Below are positions 9,130 through 16,315 of a stretch of DNA of 16,321 bases, piece after piece. The notes beneath the pieces were generated by a model. It was not told where the DNA came from and did not search any database. It saw only the letters and a program-made list of their open reading frames with translations. Position 1 is the stretch's first letter; each line of letters starts with the position of its first letter. The stretch lies in the NCBI GenBank assembly GCA_036389375.1, contig DASVQA010000105.1:1-16321 (forward strand). The letters are read 5' to 3'. The position numbers and the translations under genes were made by a program. Origin of the DNA: QHXQ01 sp036389375 (GTDB taxonomy: Bacteria; Acidobacteriota; Blastocatellia; Pyrinomonadales; Pyrinomonadaceae).

Positions 9130-9945
9130 TTAGGGCTGCTGCGTATCGAAGCGGCGGCGGTAGTCTTCGCCGTCGAGTTGGACGGTTTTGCACATCTCGT
9201 AGAGACGCGAGCGGAGGCGCACGCCGATGCGGTCTTCGAGCGTCTCGTCGGTGGCGGCGCGGCGCGCGTCCGAGTAGTTGGTGGTGAAGATAGTGAGGCG
9301 ACGGTCGTTGTAGCGCGTGCCGATGATCTGCATCATCGTGTCCCTGACCCAGTCGGTCGGTTTCGACGCGCCGAGTTCATCAAGCACGAGCACTTCCGCC
9401 TGATAGACGGGCGCGAGAACTTTCAACTCGGAAGTTTTCGAGATCGGATTGTAAGAGTCCTGTATCTCTTTTAGCAGCGTGCCGAACTCGTAGAACAGAC
9501 ACGGCACGCCCTTCTCCATCAGCCCGCGCAGAATCGCCACCGCCAGATGCGTCTTGCCGACGCCGACCGGCCCCATCATCAGCAAGCCGCGCCCGTCGCC
9601 CGGCGGCGCGTATTCGCGCACCAGCCGGAAAGCGTAATTGAACGCCTTGAGTTGCGAGCCGTTGTTCGGCGCAGGGAAAAAGTTGTGCAGCGAACACTCG
9701 TCATAGCGGCGCGGGATGCGCGAGGCTTCGATCAGTTTGGCCGGATTCGGCTGCTCACGACAACTACAGCGGCGCGCGCCCTTGCCCGCGACGATCTCCA
9801 TGCCGCTGCCGTAACAGACGGGGCACGTAGCTGGCCCGGCGTCGCCCGTCGGGCGCGCGCTCTCAAAGGGGAGCGCGGGCGTCTGGTCGCCGCGACGTTC
9901 GGGCACGGCGCGTAGTGGCAGCTTTTTGGCGTTGTCGGACGACAT
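9130..9945 (-). CDS. DnaC/DnaI-like AAA+ ATPase, helicase loader
   Basis: A 271-residue AAA+ protein of the DnaC/DnaI/IstB type; members load the replicative helicase onto DNA. Order: a basic N-terminus, a cysteine cluster CPVC (41-44) and CSC (60-62) that probably binds zinc as in DnaI-like loaders, Walker A GPVGVGKT (125-132), Walker B VLVLDE (185-190), sensor-1 FTTN (220-223), and an arginine-finger segment VRLRSRLYEM (242-251). IstB, the IS21 partner, is unlikely because no transposase or terminal repeats lie nearby and the zinc module fits loaders better. The start at 9945 has only a weak ribosome site. A good sigma70-like promoter lies about 110 bases upstream. No helicase or other replication gene is adjacent, so it could also serve an integrated element, though nothing here supports one. 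Confidence 0.85.
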   Translation of the reverse strand: MSSDNAKKLPLRAVPERRGDQTPALPFESARPTGDAGPATCPVCYGSGMEIVAGKGARRCSCREQPNPAKLIEASRIPRRYDECSLHNFFPAPNNGSQLKAFNYAFRLVREYAPPGDGRGLLMMGPVGVGKTHLAVAILRGLMEKGVPCLFYEFGTLLKEIQDSYNPISKTSELKVLAPVYQAEVLVLDELGASKPTDWVRDTMMQIIGTRYNDRRLTIFTTNYSDARRAATDETLEDRIGVRLRSRLYEMCKTVQLDGEDYRRRFDTQQP

Positions 9946-10057
9946 CCTGCTCGATTTGGTAAGTGCTTAAAACCGGGTGGCGCGAGAACGCGTCAGGTAA
10001 GACTTGTGATCCTTTTTGACTCCCTAAAAAATTTTTCAATTCCGGGGGCCGGCGCGG

Positions 10058-10085
10058 ATTATAGCACCGGAGCCAAAGATTGCAA
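10058..10085 (-). promoter_or_regulatory. Sigma70-like promoter of the helicase-loader gene
   Basis: On the minus strand TTGCAA (10085-10080) and a perfect TATAAT (10063-10058) are separated by 16 bases. Transcription would start near 10050 and give a leader of about 105 bases to the ATG at 9945. The leader begins G/C-rich and then contains an AAAAAATTTTT-like tract around 10026-10036. This is the best promoter match in the window. Confidence 0.6.
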
Positions 10086-10105
10086 GCCAGAGTTTTTTAA
10101 GGGCA

Positions 10106-10183
10106 GAAGTCAGAGGTTAGAGGTCAGAAGTTAGAGGTTAGTCAAAACTTTTTCTGCGACTGACCTCTAACCTCTAACCTCTT
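10106..10183. repeat. Heptamer repeat array with inverted copies (STRR-like)
   Basis: Five tandem copies of a heptamer GARGTYA fill 10106-10140 (GAAGTCA, GAGGTTA, GAGGTCA, GAAGTTA, GAGGTTA). After a 20-base spacer, three inverted copies lie at 10161-10181 (GAGGTTA twice and GAGGTCA, read on the minus strand). The halves can fold into a stem of about 25 bases with three imperfect positions. The right half is part of the neighbouring oxidoreductase gene: it encodes its last residues and contains its TAG stop. Short tandem heptamers of this type resemble the STRR repeats of cyanobacteria; here the folded form could act as a terminator or barrier between the two minus-strand genes. Confidence 0.8.
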
Positions 10184-12335
10184 CCGCTTGGCCCGTGCGT
10201 AGCGACTCGCGTATGCGGAAGGTGGCGCGCGTCGTCGCGGCCAGTTCCGCGAGCGAGATAGGTGCGGGCGCATCGCCACGCACCAGTGCGCAGACGGCGC
10301 GTACTTCTTCAGCCTGCCCCTTGTCCTGTGCGCGCAGTTTGATCTCTTCTGCGCGCCCGTTGCGATAGAGGGTGGCGCGGCGGAAGTCTTCGAGGACGAA
10401 GGTGCGCGCCGCGCCGAAGATTTCGATGCGCTCTTTCGGCAGCGCCGCGTCGCCTTCGGCTAGATATGCAATCGTGCCGTTCGAGCCGTCGGCGAAGCGC
10501 AAGGTGATGACGACCGAATCGTCGTCCACGATCTCGTGGCTGCGCGCCGCGACACTTTCGGCGAAGACGCGCACGGGCGGCGCATCCGTCAGGTATTGCA
10601 TGAAGTCAACGAAGTGACAGACTTCGCCGATGATGCGGCCGCCGCCCGTCTGTTCGTCCTGTATCCAGTGGTCGCGCGCGATGCGCCCGGCATTGACGCG
10701 ATAGATGATAGAGAGCGGCGCGCTGGTGTCTGCGAAAAACTCTTTGGCTTTACGCGCGAGCGGTGCGAAGCGGCGATTGAAGCCGACGACGAGCCGCGCC
10801 TCTGCCTGCTGTGCGGCGGCCGCGAGCACGTCGTCGAGTTCCGCGTCCGAGAGCGCCAGCGGTTTCTCCACGAATACGTGCCGGCCCGCGCCGAGCGCGG
10901 CAGTCGTCAATTGCGCATGCGTGTCGTGGCGCGTGGCGATGACGACGAGGTTGGTGGCCGGATCGTTGACGACTTCGTCGGCGCGCGCGGCGCAGAGCCG
11001 GAAACCGTATTTCGCACCGATGTCGCGCGCCGAGACGCCCGACGCGGTGGCAATCGCCTGAAACTCCGCGCCGGCCGCACGCAACTGCGGCAGCAGAAAC
11101 TTGCGCGCGTAACTGCCCGCGCCAATCAACCCGACGCGGACAACACCATCCGCCACGACCGCGCCCGGCCTTTGCGTCGTCGCCAGTTCGACGCGTGTTG
11201 CCAGCGCGCGCTCGTGCGGGTATGTGAGCAGCACGCCGAGGTGTGGCTCGTGCGTGTCGCCCGCGATCAGGTCGTAAGCATGTGCGCCCTGCTCGATGGG
11301 AAAGCGGTGTGTGATGAGATGCGCGACGCGGACGCTGCCGACGGCGACGAGGTCTAGGAAGGCTTCGACGTTGCGCGCTTCAGTCCAACGCACGTAGGGA
11401 AAGGGATAGTCGTGCCCGCGCTCCTCGTACTCTGCGTCGTAACGACCGGGGCCGTAGGACATCGAGACCTTCAACGTCAGTTCGCGCTCGTAGTAAAGCT
11501 CGCGCGGCACGTCCATGCCGACCAGCCCGACGGCCACGACGCGCCCCTTCAGACGCGAGCAGCGCCCCGCCAATTCAATCGGCTGGTTCGAGCGCGTCGC
11601 CGCCGTGACGATGACTGCGTCCGCGCCGCGCCCGCGCGTCCATTCTGCGATGCGTCGCCCGGCGTCCTCGTCCGGCGCGCAACCGTCGGCCGCGCCGTGC
11701 TCTTTTGCGAGCGCGATCTTGCGCTCATCGAGGTCTACGCCAAAGACGCGGCAACCGTTCGCCCTGAGCAGTTGCACCGTGAGTTGACCGAGCAGACCTA
11801 AGCCGATGACGACGCAAGCTTCGCCGAGTGTCGGTTCAGCGAGCCGCACGCCTTGCAGCGCAATTGCGCCGAGCGTGCCGAACGCGCCCGCCTCGAAGTC
11901 CACGCCGTCGGGCAGCAGCACGCACAGGTTCTGTGGCACGGAGAGCAACTCAGCGTGGGCCGCAAAGGGATGACCGGCGCACGCCACGCGGTCACCGACG
12001 CTGAAGCCGCGCACCTCGTCGCCCACGCCGACGACGATGCCGGCGGCGCTGTAGCCGAGCGGCGCGTCGGCGTCCAGCTTTGCGCGCACGGCGTTGTAAG
12101 CGGCCGTCACGCCCTCGCTCTGTGCCTTGCGCACGACTTGGCGCACAAGGTCTGGGCGCTCACGCGCCTTGCCCAACAGGCTCTTGCGCCCAAGTTCGAC
12201 CTTCATGCGCTCCGTGCCCGCGCTGATGAGCGAGGCGACGGTACGCACGAGCACGCGCCCGCGCTGCGCGGCCGGCGCAGGCACGTCCGCGACCGTCACC
12301 GCGCCGGTCTTCATGTTTTGTAGAATCTGTTTCAT
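10167..12335 (-). CDS. Bi-domain oxidoreductase: MDR dehydrogenase fused to Gfo/Idh/MocA
   Basis: A 722-residue fusion. Residues 1-375 form a zinc-type medium-chain dehydrogenase: SLISAGTERMK (35-45), LGYSAAGIVVGVG (93-105) and the nucleotide loop GLGLLG (178-183). The classical CGT/H zinc cysteine is replaced by SAGTE, as usual in this group, so catalytic zinc is doubtful. Residues 397-722 form a Gfo/Idh/MocA oxidoreductase: VGLIGAGSYA (401-410), EKP (490-492) and a GGGRIIGEVCHFVD segment (564-577) in the active-site region. Proteins of this composition occur in cell-surface polysaccharide and sugar-acid gene sets; the substrate is unknown. Its last codons and TAG come from the heptamer repeat, so the true C-terminus may have been altered. 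The micro-gene upstream lies 31 bases away on the same strand. The Shine-Dalgarno is weak. Confidence 0.92.
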   Translation of the reverse strand: MKQILQNMKTGAVTVADVPAPAAQRGRVLVRTVASLISAGTERMKVELGRKSLLGKARERPDLVRQVVRKAQSEGVTAAYNAVRAKLDADAPLGYSAAGIVVGVGDEVRGFSVGDRVACAGHPFAAHAELLSVPQNLCVLLPDGVDFEAGAFGTLGAIALQGVRLAEPTLGEACVVIGLGLLGQLTVQLLRANGCRVFGVDLDERKIALAKEHGAADGCAPDEDAGRRIAEWTRGRGADAVIVTAATRSNQPIELAGRCSRLKGRVVAVGLVGMDVPRELYYERELTLKVSMSYGPGRYDAEYEERGHDYPFPYVRWTEARNVEAFLDLVAVGSVRVAHLITHRFPIEQGAHAYDLIAGDTHEPHLGVLLTYPHERALATRVELATTQRPGAVVADGVVRVGLIGAGSYARKFLLPQLRAAGAEFQAIATASGVSARDIGAKYGFRLCAARADEVVNDPATNLVVIATRHDTHAQLTTAALGAGRHVFVEKPLALSDAELDDVLAAAAQQAEARLVVGFNRRFAPLARKAKEFFADTSAPLSIIYRVNAGRIARDHWIQDEQTGGGRIIGEVCHFVDFMQYLTDAPPVRVFAESVAARSHEIVDDDSVVITLRFADGSNGTIAYLAEGDAALPKERIEIFGAARTFVLEDFRRATLYRNGRAEEIKLRAQDKGQAEEVRAVCALVRGDAPAPISLAELAATTRATFRIRESLRTGQAEEVRG

Positions 12336-12366
12336 GCAAGGCGGGCCAAGGGGCGCGGCGCGCGCT

Positions 12367-12528
12367 TCAGTAAGCTCTGATCAGCAGGTCGAGCAACAGG
12401 GCCAGCCCGGTGAGCACCGCGAGCGACAGCACAAGGATATGCGGCCAGCGCAGGACGTAACGACGACAGGCCCGGCAGCGTGTGCCGAAGCTGCGCAAAG
12501 GTCTATGACAGTATGGACACTTTGCCAT
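12367..12528 (-). CDS. Zinc-ribbon plus one membrane helix micro-protein
   Basis: A 53-residue protein starting at an ATG: two CxxC knuckles (Cys4/Cys7 and Cys18/Cys21) separated by ten residues, a basic stretch (RRYVLRW), then one hydrophobic helix (about 30-48) and a short RAY tail. The layout suggests a membrane-anchored zinc-ribbon facing the cytoplasm; I do not recognise a named family. It lies 31 bases upstream of the bi-domain oxidoreductase on the same strand and probably shares its transcript. The frame extends to a GTG at 12567 (66 residues), but that part adds no motif. Neither start has a Shine-Dalgarno, which lowers confidence; the CxxC pairing plus the helix argue that it is real. 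Confidence 0.6.
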   Translation of the reverse strand: MAKCPYCHRPLRSFGTRCRACRRYVLRWPHILVLSLAVLTGLALLLDLLIRAY

Positions 12529-12739
12529 CGAGGAGTTGCGCGGGAGCGCCGCCCGCCAGCATGCCACGATCTAAAAGCACTGATCAAGCGACGACGCGCC
12601 TACTGCGTGCCATGCCGACGGCGCAAGCAAACGCGTCGCGTTATGTTATATTATGCGGGTCGCTCGAACCACTAAATAATTATGCTGTCCCGACTGGTGC
12701 TTGCTCGCTAACGCCCGGCGGGGGTGTGTCCCGTTCGAT
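12529..12739. promoter_or_regulatory. Divergent promoter region with AT-rich island
   Basis: This 211-base gap separates the divergent micro-gene (minus) and receiver gene (plus). Near 12641-12656 lies an AT-rich island (TTATGTTATATTATG) in otherwise G/C-rich DNA, with -10-like boxes on both strands (TATATT and TATTAT on plus, TATAAC on minus). A second AT-rich patch is at 12672-12683. No clear -35 was found, so the exact promoters are not assigned. Confidence 0.35.
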
Positions 12740-13201
12740 ATGAATTTCATTCAGGCGCTTTTGCAGAAGTTGGGCGGCCAACGCGCCGCGCAGCCACGCC
12801 GCATGCCTCTGCGCGTCTTGCTCCTTGACGACGACGAGCGCCGTCACGAGTGGTTTGTACAACGCTTCGCGGGCGACAAACTCGACATCGCCGTAGAACC
12901 GACGCGCGCCATCGAACTGCTTAACGCGCACACTTACGACGCCATCTTTCTCGATCACGATCTGCTGCCCGAACACTATCGCACGACCAATCCGAACGAC
13001 GACGAGCGCACCGGCTATGCCGTCGCCGCGTGGCTCGCCGCCCGCCCCGAGGTGCAACCGTCCACCACGATCATCGTACACACGCGCAATGCCAACGGCG
13101 CGCTCAGAATGGTGCAGGAGATGCGCGCCGCCGGTCGGCGCGCCGAGTACGTGCCGTGGACGCGCCTGCCCGAACAGATCAGAAACTACTGGCAACGCTA
13201 A
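12740..13201 (+). CDS. Stand-alone cyclic-phosphate-processing receiver (cREC) protein
   Basis: A 153-residue protein made almost entirely of one receiver-like domain. LRVLLLDDDERRHEWF (24-39) carries the acidic cluster Asp30-Asp32; AIFLDHDL (68-75) holds the phospho-acceptor-like Asp72 and an extra His73/Asp74; IIVHTRNANGALRM (111-124) has a His-Thr-Arg-Asn motif. The LDHDL and VHxxN motifs distinguish the cREC (cyclic-phosphate processing receiver) group from ordinary response regulators; that group is predicted from comparative genomics to act on cyclic phosphates, without direct proof that I know of. No kinase, output domain or RNA-processing gene is adjacent. The ATG at 12740 is chosen over a TTG at 12701 because the extra residues lack conservation signs; no good ribosome site supports either. 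Its stop lies in a hairpin shared with the convergent gene. Confidence 0.75.
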   Translation: MNFIQALLQKLGGQRAAQPRRMPLRVLLLDDDERRHEWFVQRFAGDKLDIAVEPTRAIELLNAHTYDAIFLDHDLLPEHYRTTNPNDDERTGYAVAAWLAARPEVQPSTTIIVHTRNANGALRMVQEMRAAGRRAEYVPWTRLPEQIRNYWQR

Positions 13202-13225
13202 CGCGGCTAGAGCAGCCAGCGTTAG
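13198..13225. terminator. Shared bidirectional hairpin holding both stop codons
   Basis: CTAACGC at 13198-13204 pairs with GCGTTAG at 13219-13225, and GGCT (13205-13208) with AGCC (13214-13217) across a one-base bulge, leaving a five-base loop. The TAA of the plus-strand receiver gene (13199-13201) and the TAA of the minus-strand DUF1992 gene (13224-13222) lie in opposite arms of the stem. It is almost certainly the common end of two convergent transcripts, although U-tracts are missing. Confidence 0.6.
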
Positions 13226-13857
13226 TTGTACGCCGTCGCCAAATGCGCGGCGCGCACACGCCACAGGAAGCGGCTTGCGAGCCACGCGCGCAGTTCGCGC
13301 AAACGCGCACGCAACCAGCGAGCGCGGCGCTGGCTGCGCCTGCTGGTGCTGCTCTGCGGCGGTTCGGCCGGTGCGCCGATGTTGGCGGGCGCTAGTTCCG
13401 CCAGCGGCAAGGGCTGTGCGATCAGTTCGATCTCGCGGTCGGCGTCGAGCGGCAGGCGACGAAAGCGGTCGAGCGGCACTTCATTGTTGTAGCGCCGGAT
13501 GCGGTCGTTCAACTCTGCCACCTGCTGCCGGAACGTGGTCAGCGCCTTGCGCCAACGCACCTCCGCCTGCGGTCGTTCGTGCCCGGCGTAGCGCGCGCGC
13601 TCGGCCCGCGCCCAGGAGCGCGCGAGTTCGGTGCGCAGCCGCTCGGCTTCCTGCGCGATCTCTTTCTGCTCCTGAATCCAAGGCAGGGTGAAACCGTTGT
13701 TGCGCAGCAGGCGGTGGCCCATGCGTAGCGTCGGGTCTTCAAATGGATTATCGTCGTCGAGTTTGAGCGGCTCGCCTTTGCCCGGCAGGTTGTCGAACGC
13801 GCCCTCCTCGAAAGCCTGCCTGATCTTCTCTTCCACCAGACGTTGCAACTTGTCCAC
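13222..13857 (-). CDS. DUF1992 (DnaJC28-like) protein
   Basis: A 211-residue protein. The N-terminal two-thirds is the DUF1992 domain found in YhdN-like bacterial proteins and in eukaryotic DNAJC28: EEKIRQAFEEGAFDNLPGKG (9-28), NPFED (37-41), a helical charged region (62-118) and NDRIRRYNNEVP (117-128). It carries no J-domain of its own. Function is unknown, with a chaperone link suggested only by family names. The C-terminus is unusual: a proline/alanine linker (about 152-168) and a strongly basic, tryptophan-containing helix (172-203) that may bind membrane or nucleic acid. The GTG at 13857 has a perfect GGAGG at seven-base spacing. It converges on the receiver gene and diverges from the M20 peptidase gene. 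Confidence 0.9.
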   Translation of the reverse strand: MDKLQRLVEEKIRQAFEEGAFDNLPGKGEPLKLDDDNPFEDPTLRMGHRLLRNNGFTLPWIQEQKEIAQEAERLRTELARSWARAERARYAGHERPQAEVRWRKALTTFRQQVAELNDRIRRYNNEVPLDRFRRLPLDADREIELIAQPLPLAELAPANIGAPAEPPQSSTSRRSQRRARWLRARLRELRAWLASRFLWRVRAAHLATAYN

Positions 13858-13989
13858 GTTCGTTCCTCCTCCCCTATCGTTGACATGCTAATGAAACGTG
13901 CGTGCTTAACCCAATGCTTACGCAGAAGCGCGCCCGCCGGTTCTGACTAATCGGTGCTGACGCATGTTACTCGTTCGCTTGTGCGCCTG

Positions 13990-13998
13990 TGCTAAACT
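13990..13998 (+). promoter_or_regulatory. Extended -10 promoter candidate for the M20 peptidase
   Basis: TGCTAAACT is an extended -10 box (TG, one base, TAAACT) about 80 bases before the peptidase start. No good -35 stands at normal spacing, which extended -10 promoters can tolerate. The rest of the 221-base gap to the DUF1992 gene shows nothing else I can assign. Confidence 0.35.
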
Positions 13999-14078
13999 CG
14001 CGGCCCGACGCATTCAAGCTTGTGGCGCAAACCGGGCGGAGCGCCCGCGCCGTAAGCTTGCCGTATTGAAGGGATCAC

Positions 14079-15326
14079 ATGATGAAGCTGACGGGTGCTT
14101 TGCTCAGGTTGAGCTTTGGGCTATTGCTTTGTGCCGTGAACGCGGCCGTGTTCGGGCAGAGCGTCGAACAGGCGCAGGCGCTGCTGAGCCGGCCGCAGGT
14201 CGCCGCGGCTTTCACGGCCGTTGACAAAGACCGTGACCGCATCCTGCGTGAATGGACGGCGATCACAGAGATCAACGCGCCTTCCGGGCATGAGCGCGAG
14301 CGCGCCGCCTATCTCGAAAAAATCCTGCGCGGCTACAAACTCGCCAACGTGCATTACGACGCGGCCGGCAATCTCATCGCCGTCCGCAAGGGCACGGGCG
14401 GCGGCCCGGCCGTCGTCTTCGACGCCCACATGGACACGGTCTTTCAACCCGGCTTGAAGATCAAGGCGACCGTGCGCGACGGGCGCATCTACGCGCCCGG
14501 CATCGGCGACGACACACGCAACATCGAGGCGTTGCTCGCCACCATCCGCGCGTTGAACGATGCGAAGATCAAGACGAAAGGCGATCTCATCTTCGTCTTC
14601 ACGGTCGAGGAAGAGACTTCGCTCGGCGGTGCGAAGGCATTTGTTAACGAGAACAAGGGGCAGATCGATCACTACGTTGCGCTCGACGGCGGCTACGAGA
14701 ATTTCACTTACGGCGGCATCGGCATCAACTGGTATCGCCATCACTTCATCGGGCCCGGCGGGCACACGCGTTCCGCCACGCCGCCCTATTCCGCCACGCT
14801 GCCGCTGGCGCGCGCCATCCAGCGCATCTACGAGCTAAACGTGCCGCGCAATCCGTCGTCCAATCTGAACATCGGCATGCTCGGCGGCTCTGAGGTCGTG
14901 AATGCGAAGGCGGCCGATGCGTGGTTCACCGTTGACTTGCGCTCGACGAGCAACGAGGTGATCGCTGAACTGGAAAAGAAGATCGCGACCATTTTGAAAG
15001 AAGAGGCGGAGCGTGCCGGGATGACGGTCAAGACCGAAGTGATCTCTTCGTCGCCGTCGGCGCAGATACCGGGTCATCGTGATTCGTTCTTAGTGAAAAC
15101 CGCGCTGGCCGTCCATCATGCAATGGGCTTCAACAACCAGCCGACCATAACGGGGTCGAACAATTCGAGCGCGGCGCTGCTCGCGGGTATTTCGTCGATC
15201 TCGACCGGCGCGGGGCCCTGCGACGACTCGCACGCGCTCACGGAGAATTGCGAGATCGAGCCGTTTTATAAAGGCATCAAGAAGATTTTGCTGTTGGAGT
15301 TGGCGCTCGTCGAGTTGAGCGAGTAG
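14079..15326 (+). CDS. Exported M20 family metallopeptidase
   Basis: A 415-residue di-zinc peptidase of the M20 (PepT-like) group. Residues 1-27 form a secretion signal with likely cleavage after AVFG, so it acts outside the cytoplasm; no lipobox is seen. Metal and catalytic residues: His117 and Asp119 (DAHMDT), bridging Asp in GIGDD (141-145), Glu177-Glu178 (TVEEET; catalytic base and ligand), Asp203 (ALDGG) and the late ligand His385 (CDDSHALTE). The dimerisation lid is about residues 215-320, with GPGGHTRSATP (225-235). All expected residues are present, so it should be active, probably on small peptides. AAGGG lies before two tandem ATGs (14079, 14082); either may be used. It stands alone, divergent from the DUF1992 gene. 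Confidence 0.93.
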   Translation: MMKLTGALLRLSFGLLLCAVNAAVFGQSVEQAQALLSRPQVAAAFTAVDKDRDRILREWTAITEINAPSGHERERAAYLEKILRGYKLANVHYDAAGNLIAVRKGTGGGPAVVFDAHMDTVFQPGLKIKATVRDGRIYAPGIGDDTRNIEALLATIRALNDAKIKTKGDLIFVFTVEEETSLGGAKAFVNENKGQIDHYVALDGGYENFTYGGIGINWYRHHFIGPGGHTRSATPPYSATLPLARAIQRIYELNVPRNPSSNLNIGMLGGSEVVNAKAADAWFTVDLRSTSNEVIAELEKKIATILKEEAERAGMTVKTEVISSSPSAQIPGHRDSFLVKTALAVHHAMGFNNQPTITGSNNSSAALLAGISSISTGAGPCDDSHALTENCEIEPFYKGIKKILLLELALVELSE

Positions 15327-15373
15327 GCGAACGTCCGGCGCGGGCCGCAGGCTTGTCTGGCCGAAGGCCCCCG

Positions 15374-16315
15374 TCAGGATTTACGGGCTTGCTTCTTCTT
15401 CTGCTGCTGCTTGGCGTTCGCCTCGCCGCGCATCACGCCGTCGCCCTTGCCTAAGCCTTCGGTCGCAAACGTGATCTCGGAGTTGACCTCGCCGCCAATG
15501 AGGACGGCTGCGCCCGTCAGGTAGAACCAGAGCATGAGGATGATGACCGCGCCGAGCGAGCCGTAGGTGGCGCTATAAGAATTGAAGTAGTGCAGGTAGA
15601 GGCGGAAGGCGAAGGAGACGAGCAGCCAGAGCACGACGGCGAGCACTGCGCCGGGCGAAACCCACGTCCAGCGCCGCTGCCCCTTCAAGTCCGGCGCGAC
15701 GTAGTAGATGAGCGAGAAGGCGAGCAGCACGAAAGCGAGCACGATCGGCCATTGCAAAATCTTCCACGCCAACGTGAAGGCGCGGCCGGCCATCTGATGC
15801 GCCGCGATGGCATCGGCGATGTGCCCGCCGAAGAGGACGAGGACGAGAGCGGCAAGGATGAGCACGGAGAGGCCGATGGTCAGCAGCATCGCGACGAGCC
15901 GCACCTTCCACCACGAACGCGTCTCTTTCACTTCATAAGCCACGTTGAGCGCCTCGCAGATCGCGCCCATGCCATTGGACGCCGCCCAGAGCGTCGCCAG
16001 CAAACCGAAGGAGAGTTTGCCGCCGCTGCTTGCCGCGCTCACTTCGTCAACTGTTGTTTGGATGAGTGCGCTGGCTTGGCCCGGCATCACCGTGAACAGG
16101 AAGCGCAGCATCTCGCTGCGCAACTCAGTGCCGGCCTGCGCGAAGTAACCGAGCAGCGAGGTGAGAAACAGCAGCAGCGGAAAGAGCGCGAGCAGGAAGT
16201 AGTAAGAGAGTTGCGCGGCGCGGCCGAAGATGTCGTCGTCCATGATCTCAGCGCCGACGCGCTTGGCGAGTTGCGGCCAATTCAGCCCGCCCAGTTGCCA
16301 CAACGACGCTGCCAT
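15374..16315 (-). CDS. YihY/BrkB family inner-membrane protein
   Basis: A 313-residue protein with about six membrane helices (36-58, 100-118, 138-164, 188-207, 218-240, 254-275). Hallmarks are AAQLSYYFLLALFPLLLF (33-50) and YGSLGAVIILMLWFYLTGA followed by IGGEVNSE (251-280). The C-terminus is lysine/glutamine-rich (KQQQKKKQARK). The family was once annotated as ribonuclease BN but that activity belongs elsewhere; it is now taken as an uncharacterised envelope or transport protein. The ATG lies only six bases from the window end, so its ribosome site is mostly outside and an earlier start cannot be excluded. It converges on the M20 peptidase gene, 47 bases apart. Confidence 0.92.
   Translation of the reverse strand: MAASLWQLGGLNWPQLAKRVGAEIMDDDIFGRAAQLSYYFLLALFPLLLFLTSLLGYFAQAGTELRSEMLRFLFTVMPGQASALIQTTVDEVSAASSGGKLSFGLLATLWAASNGMGAICEALNVAYEVKETRSWWKVRLVAMLLTIGLSVLILAALVLVLFGGHIADAIAAHQMAGRAFTLAWKILQWPIVLAFVLLAFSLIYYVAPDLKGQRRWTWVSPGAVLAVVLWLLVSFAFRLYLHYFNSYSATYGSLGAVIILMLWFYLTGAAVLIGGEVNSEITFATEGLGKGDGVMRGEANAKQQQKKKQARKS

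Noticed and set aside
9130..9945. Reading the AAA+ protein as IstB of an IS21 element
   Set aside because: No istA-like transposase, terminal inverted repeats or target duplication is visible, and the N-terminal cysteine cluster fits a helicase loader.
10106..10183. Heptamer array as a CRISPR array
   Set aside because: Units are seven bases, contiguous and without spacers of regular length; no cas genes are present.
10536..11357. 273-codon plus-strand frame
   Set aside because: Antisense to the bi-domain oxidoreductase, which has clear motifs in its own frame; no family signal.
14121..14765. 214-codon minus-strand frame
   Set aside because: Antisense to the M20 peptidase, whose catalytic residues are all in the plus frame.
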